A program made the position numbers and the translations under genes. The notes under the pieces were generated by a model. The model ran no database searches. It was not told the origin of the DNA and saw only the letters and a program-made list of their open reading frames with translations. 64,000 bases of DNA, from contig NZ_KQ949105.1 of assembly GCF_001514305.1 (NCBI RefSeq), positions 19,795-83,794 of the forward strand, in the 5' to 3' direction. This stretch comes from Streptomyces dysideae. Its GTDB lineage: Bacteria > Actinomycetota > Actinomycetes > Streptomycetales > Streptomycetaceae. This document shows positions 55,345 through 63,741 of the stretch, piece after piece (positions within the stretch are counted from its first letter, which is position 1; the number at the start of each line of letters is the position of its first letter).

Positions 55345-56330
55345 GCGGTGCGGAACGTCACGGTCGCCCGGCAGGCGCTCGACCTTGAGACGGATCAACT
55401 TGCCGTGTAGGAGGGGCAGTTCCTCTTTGACGTGGTCCAGCCATGGGTCGCGGTGGGTGAGTCTTGAGTGCATCGGGTCTCAGGCGATTGCCTCGGCCTT
55501 GCCGTAGCGGGTGGTGTCCGTGACCGTGGTGACGTCGGGCTCGTGCCAGCTGTCGGGCTTGGCAAAGGCGAGGACACCGCCGTGCCGACGGGGCCGCCCG
55601 CCCTTCGGGCCGGAACGGGTCGGGCCCGGGTCGCGGAACATGACGCGGTCCGAGCGCAGGCGCCCGACCAGCACGACCGGCAGATCCGCCAGGGCGTGGG
55701 AGAGGTAGGCGACGTCGTAGCCGGCGTCCATCACGAACAGGATCTCCAGATCGCCCGGCCGCCAGTGCCCGGCCTGTGTCAATCGCTCGACGACATCGCG
55801 CAGTTGGGCGGCGGTGACGGCGGTCGCGTCGTCTGCGAGGCCCAGGCGCACGGTGTCCAGCAGCGCGACCCCCCGGAGGTGCGGCCGGTCTCCAGCGCGC
55901 CGACGAAAGAGTACGGCCATCCGGGAACCAGCTGATCCGTCTTGCGGTCACCGCGTCCATAGACGTGGCAGAACAGCCGGTCGTCGCTGGTGGGGGCGTC
56001 CGGGCGCAACCAGTTCGACACGTCCACGGCCAGCACGATGCGCACGTCGGCCGCCCTTGGCAGCGGCAGGCCGGCCAGGGCCCGACGCAACCGCGTCGGC
56101 TCCACCCAGCCCTGGTCCAAGGTTGCGTACAGGGCGCCGTGCCCACGCCGATGCTCGACCGCCAGCGACAGCTCGACCAGCGTCTTCACCGGCCCGCCCG
56201 CGCACAGCACCGCGTCGGTGAGCTCGAAGAGCGCATCCGCGCGAGCGTAGAAGCATTCGTAGAACTCGACCCGAAAGCGGGACAACACGTCCAACGCCTC
56301 GCCTGCGGGCGCATCGACAGACAGACTCAT
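55345..56330 (-). mobile_element. IS701-type transposase remnant
   Basis: On the minus strand from ATG 56330: VLSRFRVEFYECFYARADALFELTDAV (shown in part) and VDVSNWLRPDAPTS, RLFCHVYGRG, WPYSFVGALE. A frame change near 55890 leads to DTVRLGLADDATAV, ILFVMDAGYDVAYLSHALAD and GGVLAFAKPDSW; another near 55490 gives DAMHSRLTHRDPWLDHVKEE and LIRLKVERLPGDRD. These are consecutive pieces of an IS701-type DDE transposase in three frames, with the C-terminus missing. It is dead. Its left end abuts the TetR gene. Confidence 0.75.
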
Positions 56331-56368
56331 ACACAGCGGCCGTTCTCTTGTACTTCGTGACTCGACAT

Positions 56369-56531
56369 CTCGAAGCGTGGAGAACGGCCGCCTCCGCTGT
56401 CCCGGAAAGAACCACAGATCAGCAGGTCGGGTGACCCGCCACCAGCGGCCGTTTCTTCCCGCCACGTTGCTTGACGCCTCGAAGCGTGAAGAACGGCCCT
56501 CCTGCTGTCTCAGGAACGAACCAAGATCAGC
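56369..56531. repeat. Imperfect 55-bp direct repeat upstream of the IS701 remnant
   Basis: About 56369-56423 and 56478-56531 share CTCGAAGCGTG-AGAACGGCC and then CTGTC-C-GGAA-GAACCA-AGATCAGC with a few changes, 108 bp apart. Each probably is a copy of the IS end, suggesting two insertions or a duplicated terminus. Confidence 0.6.
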
Positions 56532-56565
56532 GCGTCAGATGAAGCGCCGAGGTTGAACAAGGAAC

Positions 56566-59500
56566 TCAGTCCACATTCGTCAACCGCCAGAGCTGGGCGT
56601 CGGCGTTCGTATCCGTCGTCTGGACGAGCTGAGCTCCTGCTGTCGTCGACGAACCGGACACCGCGAGCACCTTGCCGCTGTTCACATTCTTGATCTTGTA
56701 GTATCCGTTCCCGGCAGCGATGAGCGTCCAGCGCTGATTCGCGCCGTTGTTGTCGTTCCACTGGACGACGGACGCGCCGTCCGCAGTGGACGCGCCATTG
56801 ACGTCCATCAGCTTCTGGCTCTTCTGGTTGACGATCTCGTAACTGCTGTCACCCACCGCGACGAACCGCCAGTGCTGGTTCTGCGCTCCGCTGTCGTTCC
56901 ACTGGATGACGTTCGCTCCGTCGGTGCTGGATCCACCCGAGACGTCAGCCGCCTTGCCGCTGTTCTTGTTGAGGATCTTGTAGTAGGCGTTGGTGGCGGG
57001 GAAGGAGATGTGGGCGAAGGCGTCCAGCGCGCAGACGGTGCTGGAGGAGGAGGCGTTCTTCGTCCCCGTGCACACGATCTTGATGGTGTGGGAGCCTGCG
57101 GGGAGATCCGTCTTCTCGAACAGCGGCACCTGCTTCGTCACCGTGGCCGCATAGGCGTCGATGCCCGCCTGTGCGAGGCTGCCGTCGAGGTAGACGTCCA
57201 CCTTGCCCATGTTCGGCTGCTTCATGCTGAGGTACCGGATGCCTGTACCCGAGAACGAGTACTCGGCGGAGTTGCCCGATCCGTTCGTGAACTTCTCGGA
57301 CCCGTTGAAGTCCCGTGAGTCGTTCCAGTTCGACCAGCCGGAGCTGTAGGTCACGTCGGCGTCCTTGTCGTCGACGTAGTTCCAGCGCTGCCGCACGATG
57401 GACGTCGACTTGGCCGACGCGTTCCCCTGCGCGTCCACGACGTAGAGGTGGTAGTCACCGACCGTCGGCGGGACGGTGATGCTCGTCGCGGTGCCGCTAG
57501 CCTTGGTCATCGTCGGGCCGACGGCGAACGTCGTCGTACCGGACGGGGCCAGCCAGAGCGTCTTGGTGGAATCACCGCTGCTGCGGACGGGAACGGACGA
57601 GACGTCCTTGCCGGCGAACGTGCCCGCGGGCAGGACCCGGTTCTGTACGCCCACGTTGCCCGACGGGATGATGTCCCTGTACGCGTCCTCCAGACCGGAG
57701 TTCACGGCGATGCTGTACGCCTGCGACGGCCAGACGGCGTCCGAGTACACCTTCACGTCCTCGATGACGCTGTTCGGGACGCTCTTATTCTGGATCTTGT
57801 TGATGGGGCCGTAGTTGTTGGTGATGTTCAGGTCGTGCTGCCGACCCCAGGTGCCGGAGTTGATGGTGTACGCGACGTTCGGATCCACGTCGAGCACGTT
57901 GTCGTGGAAGTTGATGAAGGCGGAGCCTTCATCGGGGTGCAGTCCGTACTTGTGGCCGGCCGGAACGCCCTGGATGTAGTTGTTGCTGATCACGGTGCCC
58001 GGCTGGCTGCCCAAGGTGTAGATGGGAGCGGAGTCGCCGAGCTGCTGCATCGTGTCGATGAGCTCGTTGTTGCTGATGGTGTTGTTCTTCGCCGTGGTGG
58101 TCGGCACTCCCGGCCGGACGGAGTTCTCCGAACCGTCGAAGTTCCACCATCCCCAGCCGAGCGTGATGCCCGCCCAGGGGGACTTCTCGATCCGGTTGTG
58201 CTGCACGGACAGGGAGTCGACGAAGTACGCCGATACGGGACTGGACGCCGGGAACAGAGTCGCGCTGTCGTAGAGGTAGTTGTTCCTGATCTCGATGTTC
58301 TTGCAGACGCCCTCGACATTCGTCGGGTGCTTCTCGTTGTTCGTCGAGGTGTAGTCCCCTATGTACACATGCTGGGGATGCCCCACGGTGATGGCGGATC
58401 CGCCGATGTCATTCGTGTAGTTCCCGATCAACTGCGTGTCCGACACGTCGTTGACCATGTTGATTCCGTCGCCGCCGGTGTGCTGGACAGTGGTGCGCCG
58501 CAGGATGATCCCGTCGGCGTTCTCGATCTGTATGATGCCCGGCCCCACGTCGACATTGCGGTAGGCGTAGGCGTGGAAGTTCTGCTTCGCGTACACGAGG
58601 GAGTTGGTATTGCCCTGCGTGCTCTGTCTGAAGACGGAGCCCGCCACCTTGACCAGGTTCCAGTCGGAGTGCTCGACGGTGATCCCGGAGAACGTGATGT
58701 TCCGTGCGTGGTCGGTCGTGGACGTGCCGGCGATCTTGATAAGGGTGGACAGGTTGTCCGGTGCGAAGACCTTCGCCGTCGTCATGTCATCCGAACTGGA
58801 CTTGTAGTAGTACACAGTCCGTTTCGTCTTGTCGAAGTAGAACTCGCCCGGCTGGTCCAGGAACTCATACGCGTTCGAGAACTTGTGGGCGCCGTTGATG
58901 TTGAAGGCGCCGTACGGCGGGGCCATGGATATCGCCGCGCCAGGCTGCTGGAACAGAGCCACGCGATGGGCACCGTCCGAGCTCGTGGTGATCTGGCGAG
59001 CTCCCACGATCGCCGAGGTCCAGGTCGTCGCCGATTCGATTTCGACATCGTCCTGGTTGCTTGCGATGGCAGGCAGATCGGAGAGGCTGTACTTGGCTCC
59101 GTCGCACTGCGAGCCCGACTCCCAGGCCCATGGCGCCTGCCCGGCGGTCACGCTGTAGGTTCCGTAGCAGCCGGCCGAGGTGATCGTCTTTGAAGCCATC
59201 TTGGCGCGCTTGCCGTCGATGTAGAGCGCGCGGAGCTTGTCGGCGCGGTCAAGCGGGGCCTTCCAGATGTTCCCGCTGTGCTGCGTCCATCCGGTCACCG
59301 GAACGCCTCCGTTCAGGACCGGCTTCTCGTCCTGGTAGGCGGCGTACACGACACGGTGGCCGTTCGTTCCCGAATCGGCGGGCGTGAAGCCGATGGTGCT
59401 GCTTACCGGGTAGTTTCCGCCGCGGAGATATACGTTGATGTCTCCGGTCATGTTGCTGTTCACGGTGCGCACGACGTCCCGCGCATGCTGCAGGGTCTTG

Positions 59501-59676
59501 AACGGCGCCGTGATTGTCCCCGAGTTGGCGTCGTCACCGTTGGGGGCGACGTAGTAGGTCGCCTGGGTCGCGGCCGAAGCCGGAGTTGGCGTCGTGACGG
59601 ATGTCAGCAGCGCAGCGGAGACCGCCATCGCAAGCACTCCTGACAACCTGCGGGTGGTGGAGGTGACTGGCTTCAT
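56566..59676 (-). CDS. Secreted right-handed beta-helix protein with C-terminal ricin lectin module
   Basis: 1036 residues from ATG 59676 with AGGAGGGG about 7 nt upstream. Signal peptide ending TPASA/A (about 35). Residues about 45-650 form a pectate-lyase-like parallel beta-helix: YYVAPNGDDANSGT entry, then repeated Asn-ladder turns such as RNITFSGITVEHS and KNIEIRNNYLYDS. A fibronectin-like segment (about 700-770), a beta-sandwich glycan-binding segment (about 775-890; FTNGSGNSAEYSFSGTGIRY) and three ricin-type repeats with NQHW, NQRW and AQLW motifs (about 895-1036) follow. It probably acts on a plant or fungal polysaccharide outside the cell. Enzyme class cannot be told; lyase or hydrolase are both possible. 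Confidence 0.85.
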   Translation of the reverse strand: MKPVTSTTRRLSGVLAMAVSAALLTSVTTPTPASAATQATYYVAPNGDDANSGTITAPFKTLQHARDVVRTVNSNMTGDINVYLRGGNYPVSSTIGFTPADSGTNGHRVVYAAYQDEKPVLNGGVPVTGWTQHSGNIWKAPLDRADKLRALYIDGKRAKMASKTITSAGCYGTYSVTAGQAPWAWESGSQCDGAKYSLSDLPAIASNQDDVEIESATTWTSAIVGARQITTSSDGAHRVALFQQPGAAISMAPPYGAFNINGAHKFSNAYEFLDQPGEFYFDKTKRTVYYYKSSSDDMTTAKVFAPDNLSTLIKIAGTSTTDHARNITFSGITVEHSDWNLVKVAGSVFRQSTQGNTNSLVYAKQNFHAYAYRNVDVGPGIIQIENADGIILRRTTVQHTGGDGINMVNDVSDTQLIGNYTNDIGGSAITVGHPQHVYIGDYTSTNNEKHPTNVEGVCKNIEIRNNYLYDSATLFPASSPVSAYFVDSLSVQHNRIEKSPWAGITLGWGWWNFDGSENSVRPGVPTTTAKNNTISNNELIDTMQQLGDSAPIYTLGSQPGTVISNNYIQGVPAGHKYGLHPDEGSAFINFHDNVLDVDPNVAYTINSGTWGRQHDLNITNNYGPINKIQNKSVPNSVIEDVKVYSDAVWPSQAYSIAVNSGLEDAYRDIIPSGNVGVQNRVLPAGTFAGKDVSSVPVRSSGDSTKTLWLAPSGTTTFAVGPTMTKASGTATSITVPPTVGDYHLYVVDAQGNASAKSTSIVRQRWNYVDDKDADVTYSSGWSNWNDSRDFNGSEKFTNGSGNSAEYSFSGTGIRYLSMKQPNMGKVDVYLDGSLAQAGIDAYAATVTKQVPLFEKTDLPAGSHTIKIVCTGTKNASSSSTVCALDAFAHISFPATNAYYKILNKNSGKAADVSGGSSTDGANVIQWNDSGAQNQHWRFVAVGDSSYEIVNQKSQKLMDVNGASTADGASVVQWNDNNGANQRWTLIAAGNGYYKIKNVNSGKVLAVSGSSTTAGAQLVQTTDTNADAQLWRLTNVD

Positions 59677-59734
59677 CTTCTGCCCCTCCTGCTGGTGCGA
59701 ATGATCGAGCAGGCGTTCATACAGCGGCTCCTGG

Positions 59735-59885
59735 GTGTTCTCGGTGCAGTTGACGCGGATCTTCATCACCCGTCCCTGAGCGCCTCGAAGGCAGAGGCGC
59801 GCCGGTGAGCGGCACAACCTTGCGGGGCGAGGGTGGGTGCGCACCGCCAGAAGCGGTGCGGGTTCACCTCACGACGGAGGTGAAG
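59735..59885 (-). pseudogene. Scar of a second Zn alcohol dehydrogenase gene (3' end)
   Basis: On the minus strand REVNPHRFWR, then ASAFEALRDG and MKIRVNCTENTQ, in shifted frames, parallel REVNLHRFFWRE, PAAFEALEGG and MKILVDCTDDAQ of the dehydrogenase at 63738. The DNA agrees too: GTGAGCGGCACAACCTTG at about 59811 versus GTGAGCGGCACGACCTTG at about 63835. About 110 internal bases are missing. The fragment lies exactly in front of the beta-helix gene. Confidence 0.7.
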
Positions 59886-60018
59886 CGGCAGATGCGATCG
59901 GTCCGGCGAGCGGTAGGAGGCGGTCGTGGTGCCGGCGGGGACCGTGCGGATCGGGTTCTTGGCACAGTGGTCGAGCTGTTCGTCCCCGGTGGCTGCCCAA
60001 CGGCTGTCGCCCTGTCGG

Positions 60019-61095
60019 TCAGAGGCAACCGGAACTCCTCCCGCGGCTGCCGTCGCCATGCGCGGCGGGCCCTGTGTCGGGCGCCGCACCGTCCGCCGGG
60101 CCTCGTACGCCGCTTGCGGTGGGGACGTCGGGTCGGATCAGGCCTTGGCGCCGGAGGTCGTCCCAGAGAGCCTGGGGGATGGCACTCCGGTGGAGTTCCG
60201 CGTTCCGTGTCACCTGTTCGCGGTCCCGCATGCCGAGCGTGACATTGACGGTGCTGGGATGGGTGAAGGGGAAGGCGATCGCGGCGGCGGGCAGGGTGGT
60301 GCCGTGACGTTCGCAGACCTCGGCGATCGCCCGTGCGCGAACGACGAGGTTCGGTGGGGCGTCCTGGTAGTCGTACTTCATGCCCTCGGCGGGCCGGTCA
60401 CGTGAGAGCAGGCCCGAGTTGAAGACGCCGACGGCGACCACGCTCTTGCCGTGCTCACATGCGACGGGCAGCACGTCGTCCAGCGCGGACTGGTCGAGGA
60501 GCGTGTAGCGTCCGGCCAGCATCACCACGTCGGCGGCGGTCTCGCGCAGGAAGCGGGCGAGCATGGCCGACTGGTTCATGCCGGCGCCGATCGCGCCGAT
60601 CACTCCCTGGCCGCGCAGGTCCGCGAGGGTGGGCATGGCCTCGTCGGCGGCCTGCTGCCAGTGGTCGTCGGGGTCGTGCAGGTAGACGATGTCGAGCCGG
60701 TCCAGGCCGGTGCGGCGCAGGGAGTCCTCGATGGAGCGGAGCACGCCGTCTCGGCTGAAGTCCCATCGGCGGCGCAGGTCGTCCCGGACGACGAATCCCT
60801 CACTGTCGACGCCCCGCGGCTGTTCGTTGGGCACGAGCAGCCGGCCCACCTTGGAGGAGACCACATAACTCTCGCGGGGACGATCACGCAGGGCTGCCCC
60901 CAGGCGCTGCTCGGAGAGGCCGAGCCCGTAGTGGGGCGCGGTGTCGAAGTACCGGATGCCGCTGTCCCAGGCCGCTGTGATCGCGGCGGCCGCGTCCTGG
61001 ACCGGTGTGTGCCGGTAGAGGTTGCCGATGACAGCGGCCCCGAAGCCCAGTTCGGTGACTTCGACGGTGGTGTTCGTGATCTTCCGGATGCGCAA
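60019..61095 (-). CDS. Aldo/keto reductase, L-fucose/D-threo-aldose 1-dehydrogenase type
   Basis: 358 residues from a TTG start at 61095 (GAGGAG 6 nt upstream). AKR barrel: GFGAAVIGNLYRHT, catalytic Asp-Tyr in YFDTAPHYGLGLSE, Lys in SSKVGRLL and His in YLHDPDDHW. The pattern and the C-terminal AAIAFPFTHPSTVNVTLGMR fit the bacterial L-fucose/galactose dehydrogenase subgroup, which oxidises aldoses to lactones with NAD(P)+. It lies 41 nt after the KDG kinase gene in the same operon, suiting entry of a sugar into the sugar-acid pathway. The Ala/Gly/Ser-rich C-terminal 35 residues look like a random extension. Confidence 0.85.
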   Translation of the reverse strand: MRIRKITNTTVEVTELGFGAAVIGNLYRHTPVQDAAAAITAAWDSGIRYFDTAPHYGLGLSEQRLGAALRDRPRESYVVSSKVGRLLVPNEQPRGVDSEGFVVRDDLRRRWDFSRDGVLRSIEDSLRRTGLDRLDIVYLHDPDDHWQQAADEAMPTLADLRGQGVIGAIGAGMNQSAMLARFLRETAADVVMLAGRYTLLDQSALDDVLPVACEHGKSVVAVGVFNSGLLSRDRPAEGMKYDYQDAPPNLVVRARAIAEVCERHGTTLPAAAIAFPFTHPSTVNVTLGMRDREQVTRNAELHRSAIPQALWDDLRRQGLIRPDVPTASGVRGPADGAAPDTGPAAHGDGSRGRSSGCL

Positions 61096-61136
61096 GACGT
61101 GCTCCTCGGGTGCTGCAGGTGGACAAGGGGCGCCGT

Positions 61137-62357
61137 TCAGCGCCTGACGCCGGCCGAGCCGCCCGCCGCGAGCGCTTCGACCTCGGCGAGCGAGGCCATG
61201 GAGACGTCGCCGGGCGTGGTCATGGCGAGTGCGCCGTAAGCCGTGCCGTATGCGAGGGCACGCTTCAGACAGTCGGTGGTGAGCGGGCCACCGGTCGGCT
61301 CGACACCGGTGAGCGGGCCGGAGACGGTGTTCCGCAGCCGTGCGTGCTCCGACCCGGCTCGGCCGGGCGGGCCGTGCCCCGGCGCCTGGCCGCTGCGCCG
61401 TCCGCGGTCCGGCCCGCAGACGGCCGCGGGCTGGTCCCCAGGTCCGCAGGCGGACATCAGCAGCCCGTAGATCAGTCCGGCCGCGAAGGCGTCGCCGGAG
61501 CCGATGCGGTCCAGGACGTGCAGGCCGGGCATGTCTGGGCCCGCGACGAAGCCGGTCGCCTGTGACCAGGCCGCCGAGGACCAGTCGTTCACGCCTGCCG
61601 ACGGCACACCGCGCAGCGTCGTGGCCAGCACCTTCGCCGCGGGCAGTCGACCGGCGACCTCGGCCAGCGCATCGGGCACTTCGTCCGCCTCGACGCGTAT
61701 CGCTCCCGGGTACGGTCCGGCCAGGCCGAGGGCGCCCACCACCACATCGGCGTGCCGGGCGAGCCGCAGGTCGACCTCGCGGGCCCGTTCGGCACCGCCG
61801 CGGTCGGCCCAGAGGCTGGGCCGGTAGTTGGGGTCGTAGGAAACGGTGACGCTGTGCCGCCGTGCCGCGGCCATCGCCTCGTCCGCCACATCCACCGTGG
61901 TGTCCGACAGCCCGGCGAAGACGCCGCCCGTGTGGAACCAGCGCGGGCCGGAGGCGAACAGCGCATGCCAGTCGATGTCCCCCTTGCGCAGCTGGGACAC
62001 GGCCGTGTGCGCGCGGTCGCTGACACCCAGGGCGCCCCGGATGCCGAAGCCCCGCTCCACGAAGTTCAGCCCGTTGCGGGCAGTACGGCCGATGCCGTCG
62101 CCGGGCACCCAGCGGATCAGCGACGTGTCGACACCGCCCTGGAGGATCAGGTCCTCGGCCAGTCGGCCCACCGCGTTGTCGGCCAGGGCGGTCACGACGG
62201 CTGTGCGCCGGCCGAAGCAGCGGCGCAGTCCACGCACGACGTTGTACTCGCCGCCACCCTCCCAGACCTGGAAGGTGCGGGCGGTGCGGATGCGACCCTC
62301 GCCCGGATCGAAGCGCAGCATCACCTCGCCGAGGGCGATCACCTCGGGGCCGTTCAT
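61137..62357 (-). CDS. kdgK: PfkB-family 2-keto-3-deoxygluconate kinase (KdgK-like), with an odd insert
   Basis: 406 residues from ATG 62357, overlapping the aldolase stop (ATGA). PfkB signatures: GEVMLRFDPGEGR at the start, EGGGEYNVVRGL, and the ATP/catalytic site DRIGSGDAFAAGLIYGLL. KDG kinases average about 310-350 residues. Here about 55 Gly/Pro/Arg-rich residues (from about MSACGPGDQ to TGGPLTTD) sit between GLIYGLL and the conserved KRALAYGTAYGALAMTTPGD, so the reading frame tolerates an insert just past the active site. It phosphorylates KDG to KDPG. Assignment to KDG rests on neighbours as well as sequence. Confidence 0.85.
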   Translation of the reverse strand: MNGPEVIALGEVMLRFDPGEGRIRTARTFQVWEGGGEYNVVRGLRRCFGRRTAVVTALADNAVGRLAEDLILQGGVDTSLIRWVPGDGIGRTARNGLNFVERGFGIRGALGVSDRAHTAVSQLRKGDIDWHALFASGPRWFHTGGVFAGLSDTTVDVADEAMAAARRHSVTVSYDPNYRPSLWADRGGAERAREVDLRLARHADVVVGALGLAGPYPGAIRVEADEVPDALAEVAGRLPAAKVLATTLRGVPSAGVNDWSSAAWSQATGFVAGPDMPGLHVLDRIGSGDAFAAGLIYGLLMSACGPGDQPAAVCGPDRGRRSGQAPGHGPPGRAGSEHARLRNTVSGPLTGVEPTGGPLTTDCLKRALAYGTAYGALAMTTPGDVSMASLAEVEALAAGGSAGVRR

Positions 62358-62983
62358 GTCGTACCGCTCTCGACGGCTTCGGCGGTCAGCCGCCGGATCC
62401 CGTCGTAGTCGCCGCGCTCCAGGTGGGCGGCGGTGGCCATCCAGCTGCCGCCGATGGCGAGGACCGCCGGGTGAGCGAGGTAGCCGGACAGCTGAGCGAG
62501 CCCGATGCCGCCGGTGGGCACGAAGCGCACCTGGGGGAAGGGGGCCGCCAGGGCGTTGAGCGTCCTGGTGCCGCCGAGCGGTTCGGCGGGGAACAGCTTG
62601 ACCGTGTCGAGACCCGCCTTCAGGGCACGCATCAGTTCGCTCGCGGTCGCGATGCCCGGTACGACGGCGACTCCCAACTCGCGGCACCTGACGACGACTT
62701 CCTCGACGTAGCCGGGGGAGACGACGAAGCGGGCCCCGGCCTGCACCGCCCGCTCTGCCTGCTGCGGGGTGAGGACGGTGCCGGCGCCGACGGCCAGTCC
62801 GCCGTGCGCGGCCATGGCCTTGAGCACCTGCTCGGCGTCGGGCGTGCGGAAGGCGACCTCCGCACACCGGGCGCCGCCCGCCGTGAGGGCGTCGGCCAGC
62901 GGGGCGGCAGTGGCCGGGTCGGGCACGGTCAGGACCGGCATGATCCGGGCGCCGGCCAGTACGGAGACCAGGTCGGTGCTCAC
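62354..62983 (-). CDS. eda: KDPG/KHG aldolase
   Basis: 209 residues from GTG 62983, overlapping the dehydrogenase stop (GTGA). Class I aldolase: IMPVLTVPDP, catalytic Glu in ARCAEVAFRT, GAGTVLTPQQ, the Schiff-base Lys in DTVKLFPAEPLGG and phosphate-binding FVPTGGIG. It splits KDPG into pyruvate and glyceraldehyde 3-phosphate, the step after the kinase. Coupled by 4-nt overlaps at both ends. Confidence 0.92.
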   Translation of the reverse strand: MSTDLVSVLAGARIMPVLTVPDPATAAPLADALTAGGARCAEVAFRTPDAEQVLKAMAAHGGLAVGAGTVLTPQQAERAVQAGARFVVSPGYVEEVVVRCRELGVAVVPGIATASELMRALKAGLDTVKLFPAEPLGGTRTLNALAAPFPQVRFVPTGGIGLAQLSGYLAHPAVLAIGGSWMATAAHLERGDYDGIRRLTAEAVESGTT

Positions 62984-63741
62984 CGGCCCAGCCACCCCCC
63001 GTCGACCGGGAGAACGGTGCCGTGGACGTACGCGGCGGCATCCGAGGCAAGGAAGACCGTGGCGCCCGCCAGGTCGTCGGCGTTGCCCCAGCGGCCGGCC
63101 GGGATGCGGTCCAGGATCGCCTTGCTGCGTGCCGGGTCGTCCTGCAGTGCCTGGGTGTTGTCGGTGGCGATGTAGCCGGGGGCGATGGCGTTGACGTTGA
63201 CGCCGTGCGAAGCCCACTCGTTGGCCAGCGCCTTGGTCAGACCGGCGATGCCGTGCTTGGCGGCGGTGTAGCCGGGGACGGTGATGCCGCCCTGGAAGCT
63301 GAGCAGCGACGCCGTGAAGATGACCTTCCCCTGGCCGCGGGCCACCATCGACGCGCCGACCGCGCGGGTCAGCGCGAACTGCGCGTTGAGGTTGACCTGG
63401 AGCACCAGCTCCCAGTCCGCGTCGGCATGTTCGGCGGCAGGAGCGCGGCGGATCGTGCCCGCGTTGTTGACGAGGATGTCCACCGGCCGCTCGCGCCCGG
63501 CGAGGTCGGCGCCCAGGGCCCGTACTGCCTCGGGATCGGCGAAGTCGGTGCGGATCGCCTCGAACGTGCGGCCCGCTGCGACGACGTCCTTCTCGACGTC
63601 GCTGCCGGACTCCTCCAGTGTGGCGCTGACGCCGATGACGTCCGCGCCGGCCTCGGCGAGGGCGCGGGCCATGGCCCGGCCGATGCCTCGCCGGGCACCG
63701 GTGACGACGGCGAGCTTCCCGGTGAGGTCGAAGGCGGTCAT
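62980..63741 (-). CDS. KduD-like short-chain dehydrogenase
   Basis: 253 residues. SDR with cofactor motif VVTGARRGIGRAM, NNAG, catalytic Ser in FTASLLSFQGG and Tyr/Lys in YTAAKHGIAGL. The sequence VPGYTAAKHGIAGLTKALAN and GYIATDNTQAL are typical of 2-dehydro-3-deoxy-D-gluconate 5-dehydrogenase (KduD) and related sugar-acid dehydrogenases. With the kinase and aldolase it forms a KDG-forming route for uronates, or a keto-deoxy-fuconate route. The ATG overlaps the dehydrogenase upstream. Confidence 0.88.
   Translation of the reverse strand: MTAFDLTGKLAVVTGARRGIGRAMARALAEAGADVIGVSATLEESGSDVEKDVVAAGRTFEAIRTDFADPEAVRALGADLAGRERPVDILVNNAGTIRRAPAAEHADADWELVLQVNLNAQFALTRAVGASMVARGQGKVIFTASLLSFQGGITVPGYTAAKHGIAGLTKALANEWASHGVNVNAIAPGYIATDNTQALQDDPARSKAILDRIPAGRWGNADDLAGATVFLASDAAAYVHGTVLPVDGGWLGR

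Noticed and set aside
56465..56490. TCGAAGCG sequences near 56369 and 56478 resembling the TCGAAGCGCTTC operator
   Set aside because: The right half is absent and both lie in an IS-end-like direct repeat.
61165..61185. GAGCGCTTCGA match to the operator
   Set aside because: It is inside the KDG kinase coding end and lacks the left arm.
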